NCBI RefSeq assembly: GCF_029931775.1
Contig: NC_079331.1
Coordinates: 25,049,720-25,113,719 of the forward strand
Direction: 5' to 3'
Source of the DNA: Euleptes europaea
Taxonomy: Eukaryota > Chordata > Lepidosauria > Squamata > Sphaerodactylidae
DNA length: 64,000 bases
Of the stretch, positions 1-11,787 are shown in pieces; the first letter of the stretch is position 1; each line of letters begins with the position of its first letter. The notes below the pieces were generated by a model that was not told the origin of the DNA, searched no databases, and was given only the letters and a program-made list of their open reading frames with translations. Made by a program: the position numbers and the translations under genes.

Positions 1-125
1 AGGCCTTCTGACCGCTAATAGAGAAGGAGGCCTTTTGGTCTTATGGCTTGATCTAGGCATGTGGCACAGTGGGGGGGGGGGCAGAGTGGACCGTACCACT
101 TCACACCACAGGCCAGGGATTCGAT

Positions 126-785
126 TGGGCAACAAAGATGGTGTGGGGTCTGGGGACCTAGTCCTATGAGGAAAGGCTGAAGGAGCTGGGTATGTTTAGC
201 TTGGAGAGGAGAAAACTGACAGGAGATTTGATAACCATCTTCAAGTATTTGAGTGGCTGTCATATGGAGGATAGTGCTGAGTTGTTTTCTGTTTCCCCAG
301 AAGGACAGACCAGAACCAATGGGTTGAAATTAAATCAAAAGAGTTTCTGGCTGAACATTAAGAACTTTCTAACAGAGCGGTTCCTCAGTGGAACAGGCTT
401 CCTCGGGAGATGGTGGGCTCTCCTTCTTAAGGGTTTTAAAGCAGAGGCCATCTGTCAGCAATGCTGATTCTGTGACCTTAGGCAGATCACGAGAGGGAGC
501 GCAGGAAGGGTTGTGTCAGTGCTTGGCTCTTGTGGCCCTTTCTTACATGCCCAGGGTAGTGCCAATTGCCACTTGGGGGTCAGGAAGTAATTTTTCTGCC
601 AGATCAGATTAACCAGGGATCCTGGAGGGTTTTTTCATTTATTTATTTTTTGCCATCTTCTGTGCACGGAATAGGGGTGACTTGGGGTGTGGAGGGGGGG
701 AGGTAGTTGTGAATTTCCTACATTGTGCAGGGGGTTGGACTAGATGACCCTGGTGGTCCCTTCCAACTCTATGATTCTATGATTT
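126..785 (+). mobile_element. CR1 LINE, 3' end
   Basis: Begins in the last part of the reverse-transcriptase frame ([13 protein letters not shown]-like) and ends in the hallmark CR1 tail: GGGGTTGGACTAGATGACC, then TCCAACTCTATGATTCTATGA. The same sequence recurs at 51417 and, inverted, at 19559. Confidence 0.9.
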
Positions 786-1079
786 TTCAACATTTCCCAC
801 ATGATCAATTCCCTGTAAGCAGAAAACCAGCACTGTCTGTGGAAGGCAAGGCTGCAACTGTTTTTGTGATGAGCAAATGTTTTGTTCAAAGGGAGGCTTC
901 GCATGACTCCTCTCATCTGCAGTCCGTAATGGCGCTGCCCATTTTGCCACCTCAGGATTCCACCCCCTCCTTTCCCAGCATGTGTAGAGCAGGCCCAAGA
1001 AAGGAGGCCTTTCCACTTTCTGCAGTAGGGCCCCCAAGCCATGACGCCCATTTGCCCGACAATTTGATTCTCTTTGGAA

Positions 1080-1292
1080 TACACCAGGTTGCCTTATTTG
1101 GAGACAGACCCATCGATCTATCAAGTCAGTATTGTCTACTCAGACTGGCAGCGGCTCTCCAGGGGGTCTCAAGCAAAGGTTGTTCACATCTCATACTGCC
1201 AGTTCCTTTGAAGGGCAGATGCTGCTGGGGATCTAACCTGGGACCTTCTGCCTGCCAAGCAGGTGCTCTGCCACTGAGCCACGGCCCTTCCA
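1080..1292 (-). mobile_element. tRNA-derived SINE
   Basis: Read on the - strand it starts with a tRNA-like head (GGCCGTGGCTCAGTGGTAGA, then A-box and B-box-like GGTTATCCC) and continues with the body GAGACCCCCTGGAGAGCC...CTGCCAGTCTGAGTAGACAA. Related copies lie at 20812-20975, 33063-33258 and 41905-42068. Confidence 0.8.
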
Positions 1293-1309
1293 CCTCTGCA
1301 GTTTACTAG

Positions 1310-2933
1310 CAGCTGCCAGAACATACTTGTGCCAAATAACTGACAATGTCATCCTCCTCATTTTTATTAGCCTTTAAAGAAATCAAAGTATCAAGATAGG
1401 ATTGTTCTTAGCAAAAATACAACTGACGAAAGATGGGGACGCTATGCATGGCCATTAAACTCGACTCAGTCCCACCCCCGCTGCGTTTGGCTCGCTCATG
1501 TCGGCTGCTTTCTCTGCGAGACCCCACCCGCTGCATGTCAAGGGCCTTTCAGGAAGCCCTGGCAGGGAAGGGCTGGGCCTGTGCTTGGTACACCTTCAAG
1601 GCCACTGAGCATGGCGTAATGAGCCCTGCGTGCAACTGAACCACCCAGCTGTACTGGCAGGCAGGAGGGAAGCAGCCAGAACAACGCCATTTGCGGCCGG
1701 CACCCAGCGCTCCCCTGGCACACTGAACGAGGGGGTGGGGGTGGGGACAGAGATCCCAGCAGGAAGCCTCGCAGAGGCAGGGAGTGGTAAAGATTAGATA
1801 ATGTAAAGCCAGCCTGAGCCCTCTGAGGAGCGCTGTGCCAACTCACCTGGGTGGTGCCATGGCTGATCCTCCTGCCTCCTCTCCCACCTGGGTGGTAAGC
1901 TCCCCTGGCTCCCGCAGAGTGGCCAGCTCTCTGGCCCACTTTCCAGATCAGTCACAACGCCAGGGCTCTTTCGAAAGCACTGAAGGAGGTGCGGGCTCAG
2001 CCCCGCTCTTTCTCCCCCTTTTAACCCCTGGGCTGCTGGCCCAGCCAGAGACAGACGCTGGAGTCAGGAGGAGCTGGGAAGCAGCGGACCCCAGGCGTCC
2101 CAGGGCAAGTAGGCCGAAGCCAAGCCCGCTGTCCCCTTGGGCCATGACGATCTCGGCCACCGGCTAGGCCTGCAATGCTCTCTCGCAGACCCACCCCAGA
2201 TGCAGCAGCTGCCCAGCCAGCACATCTGGAAAACATTTGGGGCGGAGGCTGCGCACCGCAGTGCGCCAAGGAAGGGCCTGGGAGTGGAAGGGGGAGAGGG
2301 GCCTAGCGGCCTCAGATCCCCGGGCAAGCCTACCTTCCTGTGCTGGAGAGGGGAAGCCGGGTCGGTCCGCAGCCCCGGAAGAGCATCTGGCTCCCCTCCT
2401 TCCTGGGTCCCGTTCTGCAGGATGTGTCCAGGGGTGATACTCAGGAGGCCATTCCGGCCATGGGAACAGGGCTGGCGAAAAGGGAAGTGGTCAGGAGGGC
2501 AGCGTCATGAAGGGAACGCTGGGACGGCAGTTCATTGTATGGACCAGACAAACGCCTGTTTGCACGACGTTGTTTCCGAATGTTCAGGAGGGCACTATTG
2601 CAAAGGTTGTAGTAAATGGCATTGGTCAGGAGGGGGCTTTCAGATCAGGAGCAGAGGTTATGGCACGGCCTGCTGCACATAGGATCCTGTTTGCGCTGCA
2701 CTGGTTTCAAGTGCCTGTAATCCCGGGGCTGGACTCTTTACAGCCCAACCCACACCGTTCTTTATCTGATTGTTTATTCTAATTTGAGTCTCTACCAGAA
2801 TGGGAGACTGGGAGTACAATAAACAAAGACATAAACCCAGAGCAGGCGGTCTTGGCGGGGGGGGGGGACTTGCCCAGCGCTCCCCCCAGAGTCCCAGCCC
2901 CCTCCCTCGGAAGTCAGGCTGAGACTACCATTG

Positions 2934-2936
<3 letters not shown>
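1310..2936. other. No gene or repeat recognised
   Basis: GC-rich single-copy-looking sequence without a convincing protein match on either strand. Confidence 0.5.
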
Positions 2937-2977
<41 letters not shown>

Positions 2978-2995
2978 CCTCTCTCCCTCTCTCCA
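2937..2995. repeat. (CT)n microsatellite
   Basis: About 35 bases of pure CT dinucleotide followed by CT-rich CTCC repeats. It causes Leu-Ser and Arg-Glu runs in spurious frames. Confidence 0.95.
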
Positions 2996-4329
2996 GGAGG
3001 CCTTGTGGACCTGTGCCTCCCCCGTGCTCGGGTGGCTCAGCCTCCATTTCCCACCTCCAGTGGCACCCCTGGCCCCAAAATCAATCCTCCACAGACACCC
3101 GTCAGAAGGAGCACCAGCAGCAGGACCACTGGGGGTGGGCCCCCCAAGACCTCCCACGTGGGACCGTGGGGAAAGACACCCCTGTCGTTTCCTGTGCCAG
3201 CACCAAAATCCCCCCTTGCCCCTCAGCTCTCTGGTTCTGCACGCACTGAGTGGCAGGAGCAGGTGGGCATCTGCCCTCTGGCAGCCAGCACTGGAAGGGT
3301 TGGCCCTAGGCCTGTGCAGGGAACAGGGCACTGAAGGGAAGTCCCTTCCACACATCGCCCTGCCAGAACTGTGAGCAGGAGAAGCCCCTGCAGGGAGGTC
3401 TCTGGGCAGTGGGGCCAAGGACAAAGAAGAGGAAGTGGGAAGAAAGAGCAGGCCCAGGGGCTGGAGGTGAGCTGGGGACAGGCCCCGAGCCAGGGGCAGC
3501 GCTCTGCCCCTAGAGAAGGCAAGACACGCAGGAGAGGAAAGCAGCGGCACTCGCAGCACCCTTGGTTTGGGCCAAAGGGGATGGCACCTCCAGAAGCCCT
3601 TGCCAGGAATGGAAAAGGCCTTTGGGCTACAGCCAAACACCTGTGCCCACTGCTGAAAGGGTGGGGGGGACACACACACACAGCTCCAGCCCGAAGGATG
3701 GATCGCACAGAGTCCAAGGCATCCTTGGCCAGTGGGCTTAGCTGCCAAAACATCTGACAGCCGGTGACTTGAACGCGTTTAGGTGGGAAAGGAGCACATC
3801 TGTTAACAAGGGCGGAAGGCCCCTGGAGCCTGCCGCTAGGAAGGAGTTATCGCCCACCTGCCTGCTACACCAAAGTGCGCACAAGTCCTGCTCCAAGGGG
3901 CAAGGAAGCAGTGGGGTGGCTGCTGCCAGAAGGCTCTAGCTGGGCACCTCTGGTGCTCTTGCGTGCATTGTGCAACAAGGGAAAGTGGGCAGAACCTAAT
4001 CAAAGTTGCCAAGTTCCTTGGCAAGAGCAAAGGGTGGAGACCTATGAGGAATACACCTTGCTATTGGGGCAGGGCAGGCCTCTCTGGGCCCAGACTAGGA
4101 ATGGCCAGTCGGCCCTTGGGAACTCCGGCAACTGAGCAACCCTAGTTGAAACTGAACCAAGACAGCAGAGGTAAATAACATGGGACTGACTTCAGATTAC
4201 TCCTTAACAGACCCATCTTAAGCAGATCTGCTTAAAATCCTAGTCAGGTCATTTCAGTGGCGCTTACTCCCAAGAAAATGTTCTTGCGATTGCACCACGT
4301 GGGGCAGGCAGAGTGGCGGGGGAGCTAAT
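2996..4329. other. No gene or repeat recognised
   Basis: Mixed GC-rich sequence. The last 150 bases (about 4170-4310) resemble a degraded interspersed repeat, but I could not place it. Confidence 0.4.
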
Positions 4330-4670
4330 TCCATAAGCAAGGCCCTGCGAGAGAAAAGTCCTTCATAGTCAGCCCCCTCTCCTGGGGGGGGGGCGAGGAA
4401 ATGGAGCAGGGTCTCAGATGAAGGGGCAAATTCATGCAGGTTCTCCAGAAGACCTGGGTTTGGGTTTGGCCTCTGTAGGGCTCTAAAGCGGCTTGAGTTG
4501 GCCTTGGAAACACACAGGCAATCAAGAACGGTCTTTACATGCCGGGATAACATGTTGTCTCTGCGCGTCATAGTATCCCTGACCAACTGAAGTCTGTGAA
4601 CCGTATTCAAGGGCAACCCCGTGCGGCGTGCATTACAGTAGTCTAATCTGGAGGTGACCAGGGCCAGACC
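4330..4670 (-). mobile_element. L2-type LINE fragment
   Basis: The - strand encodes the L2 reverse-transcriptase end motif TSRLDYCN...GLPL...RLQLV, followed by typical L2 3' sequence. It is 5'-truncated and decayed. Confidence 0.8.
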
Positions 4671-4674
4671 TCGC

Positions 4675-5640
4675 TTTGCCCAGGGCAAGGTCCCAGCTGG
4701 TGACCCGGCTGACGCTCCCTGGGTCTTCCAGTGGCCTGCCAGGTGCCTGGACGTCGACTGCCCTCGGGCAATGCAAGCGCCGGGTGCCTTCGGGCTTGCG
4801 TCGGCAGGGTGGCCTGTGCAGGCGGTGGGCCGGCCTCGCTGGGCGGGTGGTCGTGCAAGAGCTTCCCCGGAACCAGGCAGGCCTGGAGCAGACCCCGGCG
4901 GAGGCCCCGGTGGCGGCGTCCAGGGGAGGGGGCTGATTCCCGCAGGCCGGCCGGCCGGCCGCCACTCCGGGAGAGGCGGGCGGGCGGGCGCTGGGGGGGG
5001 GGAGAGGGAGCTGGGGCTCTTGCGCAGCCTGCCCAGGCGGGGCACCGTGGGCCGGGAGGTCCAAACAGCTCGGCGCCCCAGCCCGCCTGCCCGCCCCCCC
5101 CGCGGGGCTGCCGGCGCCAACTGTGGCCCGCCCCGCGCACAGGGCCAGGAGCGCGCCCCGCAGGGGGCCAAGGGCCGGCCGGCCGGCCGCGCCGCCGCAG
5201 GGAAACGCCCGCTGCCCTTCGGCCCCGGAGCGCTGCGTCGCCCCCGGCCCAGCACGGGAGGGAAGGCGGGCCGCGCCGGCTGCCGGGACGCGACCAGGAG
5301 CACGTGCGCCCCCGCCGCCCCTGGCCCGCCTGCCCCGGCCTCCTCGGGAGCCGGCCCCCACCCGCCCGCCCGCCGGGCCGCGCCTTCGGGGCGGTTTGGC
5401 CGGGCGGCGTTCCTGCAGGAGGCGGAGGGGCTCCTGGGCTCTCTCCAAGGGGCCCCGCTGGACGGGGCCGGCCGGCCCGCGCCCCCGAGCACGCCAGAGG
5501 GCGGTAGGCGGCCTTGGCGGCCCCCCCCCCGCCCCCGGCCTCAATGTTCGGAGGGCCAGACCGGGAGCCCGGTGCTCCTGCAGGCGGTGGGTGGCCCGCA
5601 AGGATTTCCGCGGGGAATTCATCCCCCGAACTTACCGGAC
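4675..5640. promoter_or_regulatory. CpG island, gene unknown
   Basis: Dense CpG and runs such as GGCCGGCCGGCC, with no recognisable protein in any frame. It could be an alternative upstream promoter of ZNF710 or the promoter of a gene outside or unrecognised in the window. Confidence 0.5.
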
Positions 5641-6146
5641 GGGACGCGGCTGCCTCCCCAGGCAGAGGGCCAGCTTCAACCCAGATGGCCCAGATGCAGC
5701 CTTTGAACACCTGTGTGGCCCTTGGCTCTCAAATGGCCAAGTGTGACAATCTCCTTGGGGTGTAGTATCCAGACCTGCTGGGCTGGTTCTGGATGTGCTG
5801 CCTTTGAGGTTTGGCAGGACAGGTGGCTGATAGGCCAAGGTGGTGCCAAGTAAAATGCTCATGACATGACTTGTCAAAACATCTCCCTGCCCCACACGGC
5901 TTAATGGGAAGGAGTGGTGGTGAAGGGCCTCTGCCCAGAAGGGCACACAGAATTCCCACCGGGCAGTCTTACAACTACCAACACCCACCCAGGCAAGGGC
6001 GGGAAGCAGACTGCCAAGGCCAGGCCAGCAGCCAGGGCCAGACGGAGAGCCGCGGGACCACCGGCTGCAGCCCCCGCCTCAAACCACGCCAGCGTGGCCT
6101 CAACGACCTGCGACCTCTCTGCTTTAAGTCATTCTCCTCTCCTCCA
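5641..6146. other. No gene or repeat recognised
   Basis: Sequence between the CpG island and a SINE; nothing recognisable on either strand. Confidence 0.4.
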
Positions 6147-6290
6147 CTGTATCCTCATAACCACCCTGTCAGGTAGGTGAGTCTGAGAGTGTGTGACTGG
6201 CCCAAGGTCCTATGGCTGAGTGGGGATTCGAACCTGGGTCTCCCAGATCCTAGCCTGATGCTCAAACCACTACGCTCACTGGCTGTCTGA
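6147..6290 (-). mobile_element. tRNA-derived SINE (MIR-like architecture)
   Basis: On the - strand: AGTGGTTTGAGCATCAGGCTAGGATC, split here as a tRNA-like head, then GGTTCGAATCC (B box), then CCTTGGGCCAGTCACA and CTCACCTACC. Copies of the same general type lie at 16640-16832 and 27785-27940. Confidence 0.7.
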
Positions 6291-6475
6291 CAAGGAGCCC
6301 CCTGATCTCTGGCCACAACCCAGAGGAGGAAGCACAGTAACAAGCCCGTGTTCATGAGAACCCTTGAAGTTACTCTGGCTGGAATCTACTGTCCTGCGGT
6401 GTCATGGGGTACTCCTGCTCAGAGGGATGAGAAAGATCTGCCTGCTCAGTTTTGCCACCTATGCGTAATACCCCC

Positions 6476-7250
6476 CCCCCAGTCATCTTTTTTATGTAGA
6501 CTGAAGAGTCCCAGAGTTTTCATCCTTTCCGCATAGGACAGAAGCTCCAACCCCTTAATCATCTTGCTTTTCCTCTTATGCACTTTTATCCAGCTCCGCG
6601 ATATCCTTGTTGATCTACTTATTTATTTTTATCCTGCGTTTCTCCTGCAAAGCAGGACCCAGGGCAGCTTACAATAAGAAATCCACACTAAAACACGCTA
6701 TACTACTATAGACAGCACCAGAAATCTCTTGTGAGGCGGATCAAGAGAATGTCGTTCCTTTTCCCCAGACAAAAGTTCCTTCCGTGCCTCAAGCACAGAG
6801 GAGGACGAGGCGGAAGGAGCTGGCCCCTCTCGGCCCCGGATGGAGCTCTCTCTGCCCCCCCCAGCCCGTAACTGGCATTGCCCCAGATGAGGGGCATGAC
6901 AATCTTGGTCTTGCTTTCATTTCCTAGTGATCTCCTGCAAGGAGTTTGCCTTTTTCACCACTGCCACACCCTGAGTTGGCGTTCTAATCATGCTTTCCAC
7001 TACAACACCAAGATCTCTCTCTCTTTCAGTCGCCACCAGTTCCGACAACATCGGCATATTTAAAACTGGGAATATTTGTTCCTGAATGCATCACTTTGCA
7101 TATACCTAAATCAAACTTCATTTACTGCATTGTTGCCAGAGGCTTCCAGAGCTCTTCACAATCTGCCTTGGTTTTCAAGATCCTAAATAATTTAGTGTCA
7201 CCCACAAACTCAGGCAAGTCCAGATCCTGCAGGAAGAAATTCAACCAGGG
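6476..7250 (-). mobile_element. CR1/L3-type LINE fragment, interrupted
   Basis: Two blocks (6476-6610 and 6885-7250) match one CR1/L3-type 3' half on the - strand. They are separated by about 270 bases that begin with a different LINE-type 3' tail (ACTTATTTATTTTTATCCTG, 6611-6720). It has no usable frame. Confidence 0.6.
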
Positions 7251-8398
7251 ATCCTTGTGAGGCTCCCATTTGGCAGCGGCTTGGAATCTTACCACGTGGC
7301 GGCTGCACCCAAAAGGGGAGCTAGTTAGCAGTAGCCATGGGGGTGGAGAAGAATAATTGAAGGAGGACCTTTGGGGGTCCACAAATATTCTGGGGAAAAT
7401 CTGGGTCTCCCACACTGGCACTGGGTTTCCATGTATTGGTGAAAGGCAGCACCATCCGAAGCACTGTCTCAGAAGGGCTTTGGATGGCAACTAATGTGAT
7501 GGTGTGCTAGGGCCACACTCTGACGCTCGGGCAGAACTGGGGTGTGTGTCGTGAGAAGGCCCATCCTCCTGCTCTCAGCCTGGCAGAGGGCCACCTGCTT
7601 CTCAAACGGGATTCCGAGTGACATTTGGATCTAGCTCTCAGCAGAGGTGTGGCCTCCATTGCTTCCTTCTTCCACGAATACAAGTGTGGGAATCTGACAC
7701 CTCCAGCCATAAATACATTACTGTGCCTGGCAGCACCCAGGGCAAGCAGCTGGGCTGAACTTGGCAGAGGAGTCCAGGGTGGGGGTGGGACACTTACAGT
7801 CAGAGGCCTGGAGGGAGCCACTGCCCGCCTCCCACATGGGAGCAGACCTGTGGCAGTGAATGCCCCTTAGCCTGGTCTGTGCACACAAAACGGCTCCCAA
7901 GGGGTCTGGGAAGGACACGGCGGGGCTAGTCACCTCCATACCCCAGTGTTAGCCAAATTGCCCTTTAACTTGGGGAATTAGCAAGCAAGATGGCAAACTA
8001 CAATATTTATTTTTATAGCGGTATCGCAACCTTTGTATACCAGAGCCGGTAATTGTGACCCCTAAATAAAGACAGAAGCAAAGGATTCCGAATTAAGAGA
8101 ATTTGTGTTTTTCTTTCAAATCCGTGATGCATACACACATACAAAGAAATCTAAGAAATGCAAAGAGAGTAGTACAAGCACAGATGCCAACGTGGAAGGG
8201 ATCGTTGATGGGGTGATATTTACCGTTCTTGAAGAGGAGTTGTCCAAGTTCACGTAGACTAAGATAGAAGAAATTAAGAGCAAAGGCGGGGGCAAGGGGT
8301 TCCCGTAGACTTGGCCAGCAAGGTGGGAGGGAGAGTGGTCAGGCTGCTCAAAACCAAACCAACAGAGTAACAGCAAAGATGGCAGGAAAGACCTAAGG
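7251..8398. other. No gene recognised; possible old repeat at 7960-8390
   Basis: AATAAA at about 8064 and AT-rich sequence around it suggest an old retroelement end, but no terminal repeats were found. Confidence 0.35.
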
Positions 8399-8465
8399 CA
8401 GTGGTCGGCAAACTGTGGCTCGCGAGCCGAATGTGGCTCTTTGGGCCCTTGAGTGCGGCTCTGCT
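8399..8465 (+). mobile_element. hAT transposon, left terminus only
   Basis: Starts CAGTGGTCGGCAAACT followed by GTGGCTCGCGAGCC and GTGGCTCTTTGGGCCC, the form of a hAT terminal repeat. From memory this resembles the OposCharlie1 (OC1) family. No matching right terminus was found downstream. Confidence 0.55.
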
Positions 8466-9486
8466 TGCAAGCACGAGGGAAGGTGGGTGCCGCCATTTTG
8501 TCGGCGCGACAGGGAAGCGGAGGCCTTGCCAGGGAAGCTCATCCCGAGCCTTTGCAGGGCGCTGCCGCCGCTTGTGACCGACGCCCTCGGGGCCAACGCC
8601 ACCAGTAAGCACGCCGAGTGGGCGGAGATGGCAGCTCCGCTCGGTCTGGGCCCTGATCCGAGCGGCACTGGTGCCCTGAGAGGAGAGCCAGGCCTAGCGT
8701 GCGGCAAAAAGACAAGGGAGGGAAGCCGCGCATCGCTCTCATGGGACGGGGGCCGCTCTCGTAGGCAGAGGTGTGGGTCCATGGAAGGAGCAGTGACCTT
8801 TAGCAATAGTGAACGCAAGGTGCCGGCAGCTGCCGTGGCTCGGAGCGCCTGTCGCTGGAGGACCTCGCTCCATCCCCTCCGGGCTGGGTGGGTCGACCCC
8901 AGGAGACTGCCTTGCAGCAGGGAGGCCGTCGTGTGCACAGTTGGTGTGCACAGCCTCTGCGCTCCTGGCGCTCTGGCAGGGAAGCGAGAGAGGCGCGCCC
9001 AGCACTCTTCCCGCTGAAGGCAGCGTGCTCCCCGAACCCCCAGCAGGGCTGCGGCGGGGAGGAGGGGGGGCTTTGCATTCAGCGGTTCCAAACGCCCCCC
9101 TCCCCCCCAAAAAACCCTGGACGCTCCTGCGAACCAGCCAGGGCTATTTAAAAATAAGTGGCAAACAGGCCGAGAAGAGGCAGGAGTCAGCTCTGCACAG
9201 CCCCTTAAGGGCACGGAGGGGCCTCGATCCCACGCGAAGAGCCAGATTCAGAAACCGACAGGGATCAGTCTCTTCCAGGCCTGCTTTTGCCTGGGGGTGG
9301 GGCAGTGGGGTCTTTTCATTGCCGGGGTGGAAAGGGGCCGCCCGTTGGTCCCGCACCGTGAGCTGTCCAGGCTGTTCCCCGCGTCCTCCAGAAGCCCCCT
9401 CCCCGCTGACGGCTGCTCTTTGTGCTTCTCTCCCCCCCCCCGTCCAGTTCTCGCCCCGCTGAGAGCTGCCCTGGCCCTGGGCCCAG
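8466..9486. other. GC-rich stretch without a recognised gene
   Basis: CpG-rich sequence leading into the homeobox-like segment. A pyrimidine tract with CAG near 9447 could be a splice acceptor, but the homeobox frame is closed by a stop at 9460-9462, so any acceptor for that frame must lie after it (for example at 9484-9486). Confidence 0.4.
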
Positions 9487-9735
9487 CCGGGCAGCGCTGT
9501 TGAGGAGGCGTCGCGGGCGAAGGCGTCGCGGGCGAGCACGGCGGCGCTGAAGGCCTGGCTGGGCCGGCACCGCCAGAACCCCAACCCCAGCAAGGATGAG
9601 AAGGTGCTGCTGGCCCTGCTGAGCCGCATGAACCTCACCCAGGTCTCCACCTGGTTCACCAACGCCCGCCTGAAGAAGGGGGACCGTGCCGGCCCCGCCG
9701 AGCCCCCGCCGCCCCTCGAGGGAGATGAGCCCCAG
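9487..9735 (+). pseudogene. Iroquois (IRX)-like TALE homeobox fragment
   Basis: In one frame (codons starting at positions 1 mod 3) the + strand reads [19 protein letters not shown], then [20 protein letters not shown], then [12 protein letters not shown]. This aligns with most of an IRX homeodomain, from the N-terminal arm through helix 3: [27 protein letters not shown]. The diagnostic W48, F49 and N51 are kept. Two arginines usual after NAR are absent, so helix 3 is two residues short. The rest of an IRX protein is not visible. It may be one exon of an unannotated IRX-type gene or a decayed gene copy. MKX is the next closest class. Confidence 0.65.
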
Positions 9736-10714
9736 CAGCGCCCCAACCTGCCCGCAATGGATGTTTTTTTGGGGGGAGGGAGGAGCAGTGAGGGTCCTGC
9801 TCCACTGAAACATGGACATCTCTTTCCCCCCCACGGTAATGCGCTTGGTTTCCAGAGGACCAACAAACGCCCCCTCCCCATTCTCAATTTATTCCAGAGG
9901 GCTGCAATCCTCAGGTGCAGACCGCATCTCCCATCCGTCGGATGGGAGCAGCACCTGCAGGGAGAGGCGGCAGCAGAACCAATGCAACACCGCCCTGGGA
10001 GGGAGGGAGAGAGGGGCCTTCGGAGATGGCTTCGAGGGCTCAACAGCCACCGGTCAAAATGAACCCCCTGTTCAGAGGCAGGCTACCTGCGAGCAGTGGT
10101 GGACCTACATTTCTGGGACGCTGAAGGTTGAACTGTTATGGCGGCCCCTTTGCAACCAGCAACAATAGGGCAACATCCAACAGGGTCCAAAGGGCCTTGC
10201 TGCCCTTGCAAGGACCTTAAGGCCCAATTTGCGGAGAACAGGGTGGTGGTGGTGGTGGGAGTCCTTGAAAATGGGCCATACAGTGATCCCCCTCCCACCA
10301 GCAACGAGGACTGGGTAACCGCTGTTGTCTTTTTCAGTGGGGTTGTTCTGTGGCAGATGTGTTGGTTCATTCTCTAACAGAGAGGTAGACGGTCATCAGA
10401 GGGGGCTCGTTAGGATAAAGAGGTGAAAATCTGGTTTTTGGTGTTAAAATGCACAAGTGAGATGGGTGCTGCCTGAACTGAGAATTCAGATGTCTTTTCA
10501 TGGTTCCAATTGGTGCTCTAAGCCATGCACCAAGGAAGGATTTGAGGATCCAGCTGCCAAAATGTAGGCTGTGAATGAGTTCAGCCAGCCCCTACAAGCT
10601 GAGGGTTCGGGCGCTGCAGGCCCTTGAGAAAATTTTGAAATTTGACCAATGACGGACATTTTGAGGACGTATGAAATGGGTGTTGGAGCGTATTCTAAGG
10701 TCAACATTAAGTAT
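9736..10714. other. No gene recognised; one short GGT run
   Basis: Contains a (GGT)n run near 10241-10258. CAGTGGTGGACCTACATTT at about 10096 looks like a hAT-type terminus, but no partner was found. Confidence 0.35.
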
Positions 10715-11460
10715 TTCAACCCACAGGCCTGGCGCACTTGGATGGAGTGGGCGGAGCCGCTGCCGGGCAGGAGGCGGTGCCAGAAGGTCCCCGGAGGTCG
10801 CGATCGGCTGCAGAGGCGCAGCCGGTGGCTGAGCTCCGCCTCTCGCGTGCAGGGAGGAAAGTGGCGGGAACGGAAGGGGCGGCCTCCGCGGGGCCTGGGG
10901 AGGGCTTTTGCGCCTGCGCGTTTGTTCTCGGTCTGCACAACGGCCCGGCGAGGGAGGCCTGGCGGAAAGGCGGCTCCGCGTTCCCCATCGGCGGGCCCAA
11001 GCCGCGCGCACCCGGCGTGGCTGCAGCGCCCCGGGCCCGGCGCCGCCTCTCGGCCGGCAGGAACCGCCTCGCGGGGGGCGGGGGGCGCCACGTCTGGATG
11101 GACGAGCCCGAGCGGGCTGCGAAGGGGGCGCGAGGCAGGCGCAGGCCGCCCCGCTTTCACACGTGCACGGAGGTCGAGCAGGGCGGCGGCGGCAGCTCTG
11201 CAGGCAAGAGGCCTGGGGGCCGGGCAGGAGGCGCGTCGCTCGACCTGTTGCAGCAGCTGCCTTCGTGGCCCGGGCTGGCGAGGGGCCAGGCGCCCTTCGG
11301 AACTCGCCCCGGTCGGGTCCAGGGTTTGCCGCGGCGGGAACAGAAACCGAAGGAAAGAAGCCCGCGAATCACGTCGGGGGAATTCAGCTCCGCCTCCAAA
11401 GGCACGAGGACGGCTTCACTGGAGCGCGGCCAGGCGGAGATCCAACCCTGGTTTCAATCG
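10715..11460. promoter_or_regulatory. CpG island, gene unknown
   Basis: GC-rich, CpG-dense stretch ending near a BovB copy. Open frames cross it on the + strand but none resembles a known protein. A promoter role is inference from base composition only. Confidence 0.45.
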
Positions 11461-11787
11461 GGGGGGGGGCGGGGGGATGCAAAGAACAGCCATTGGTTAT
11501 TCAGGGTCAGCCCTCCCCTATGCTGCTGCAGCCCCCCCTCCCGCGAAATGCTGCTCCTGGCAGATGGAACTCCCCCCCACGCCCCACCCCCCGGGGCAGA
11601 AAGCCGGGGGAGTCCCTGCGGCTGCGGGGGGGGGGGGAGAGACGGCAGGAACCGCGGAGGCGGCCGTGGGGACCTCTGCCGGCGGACCCAGGCCACTGCA
11701 CGGGGGAAGACGTCACTCCAGCGTGATCTGTATAAACGTGGGGGAAACCGACCCGTTTAGGGTCGTTAATTTGCAGCACAGTAAATC

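Noticed and set aside
2931-3374. Leu-Ser-rich frames around 2.9-3.4 kb
   Set aside because: Translation of a (CT)n microsatellite.
4254-5710. Long frames on both strands over the CpG island at 4.7-5.6 kb
   Set aside because: Same reason; the only real protein signal is the decayed L2 reverse transcriptase at 4330-4670.
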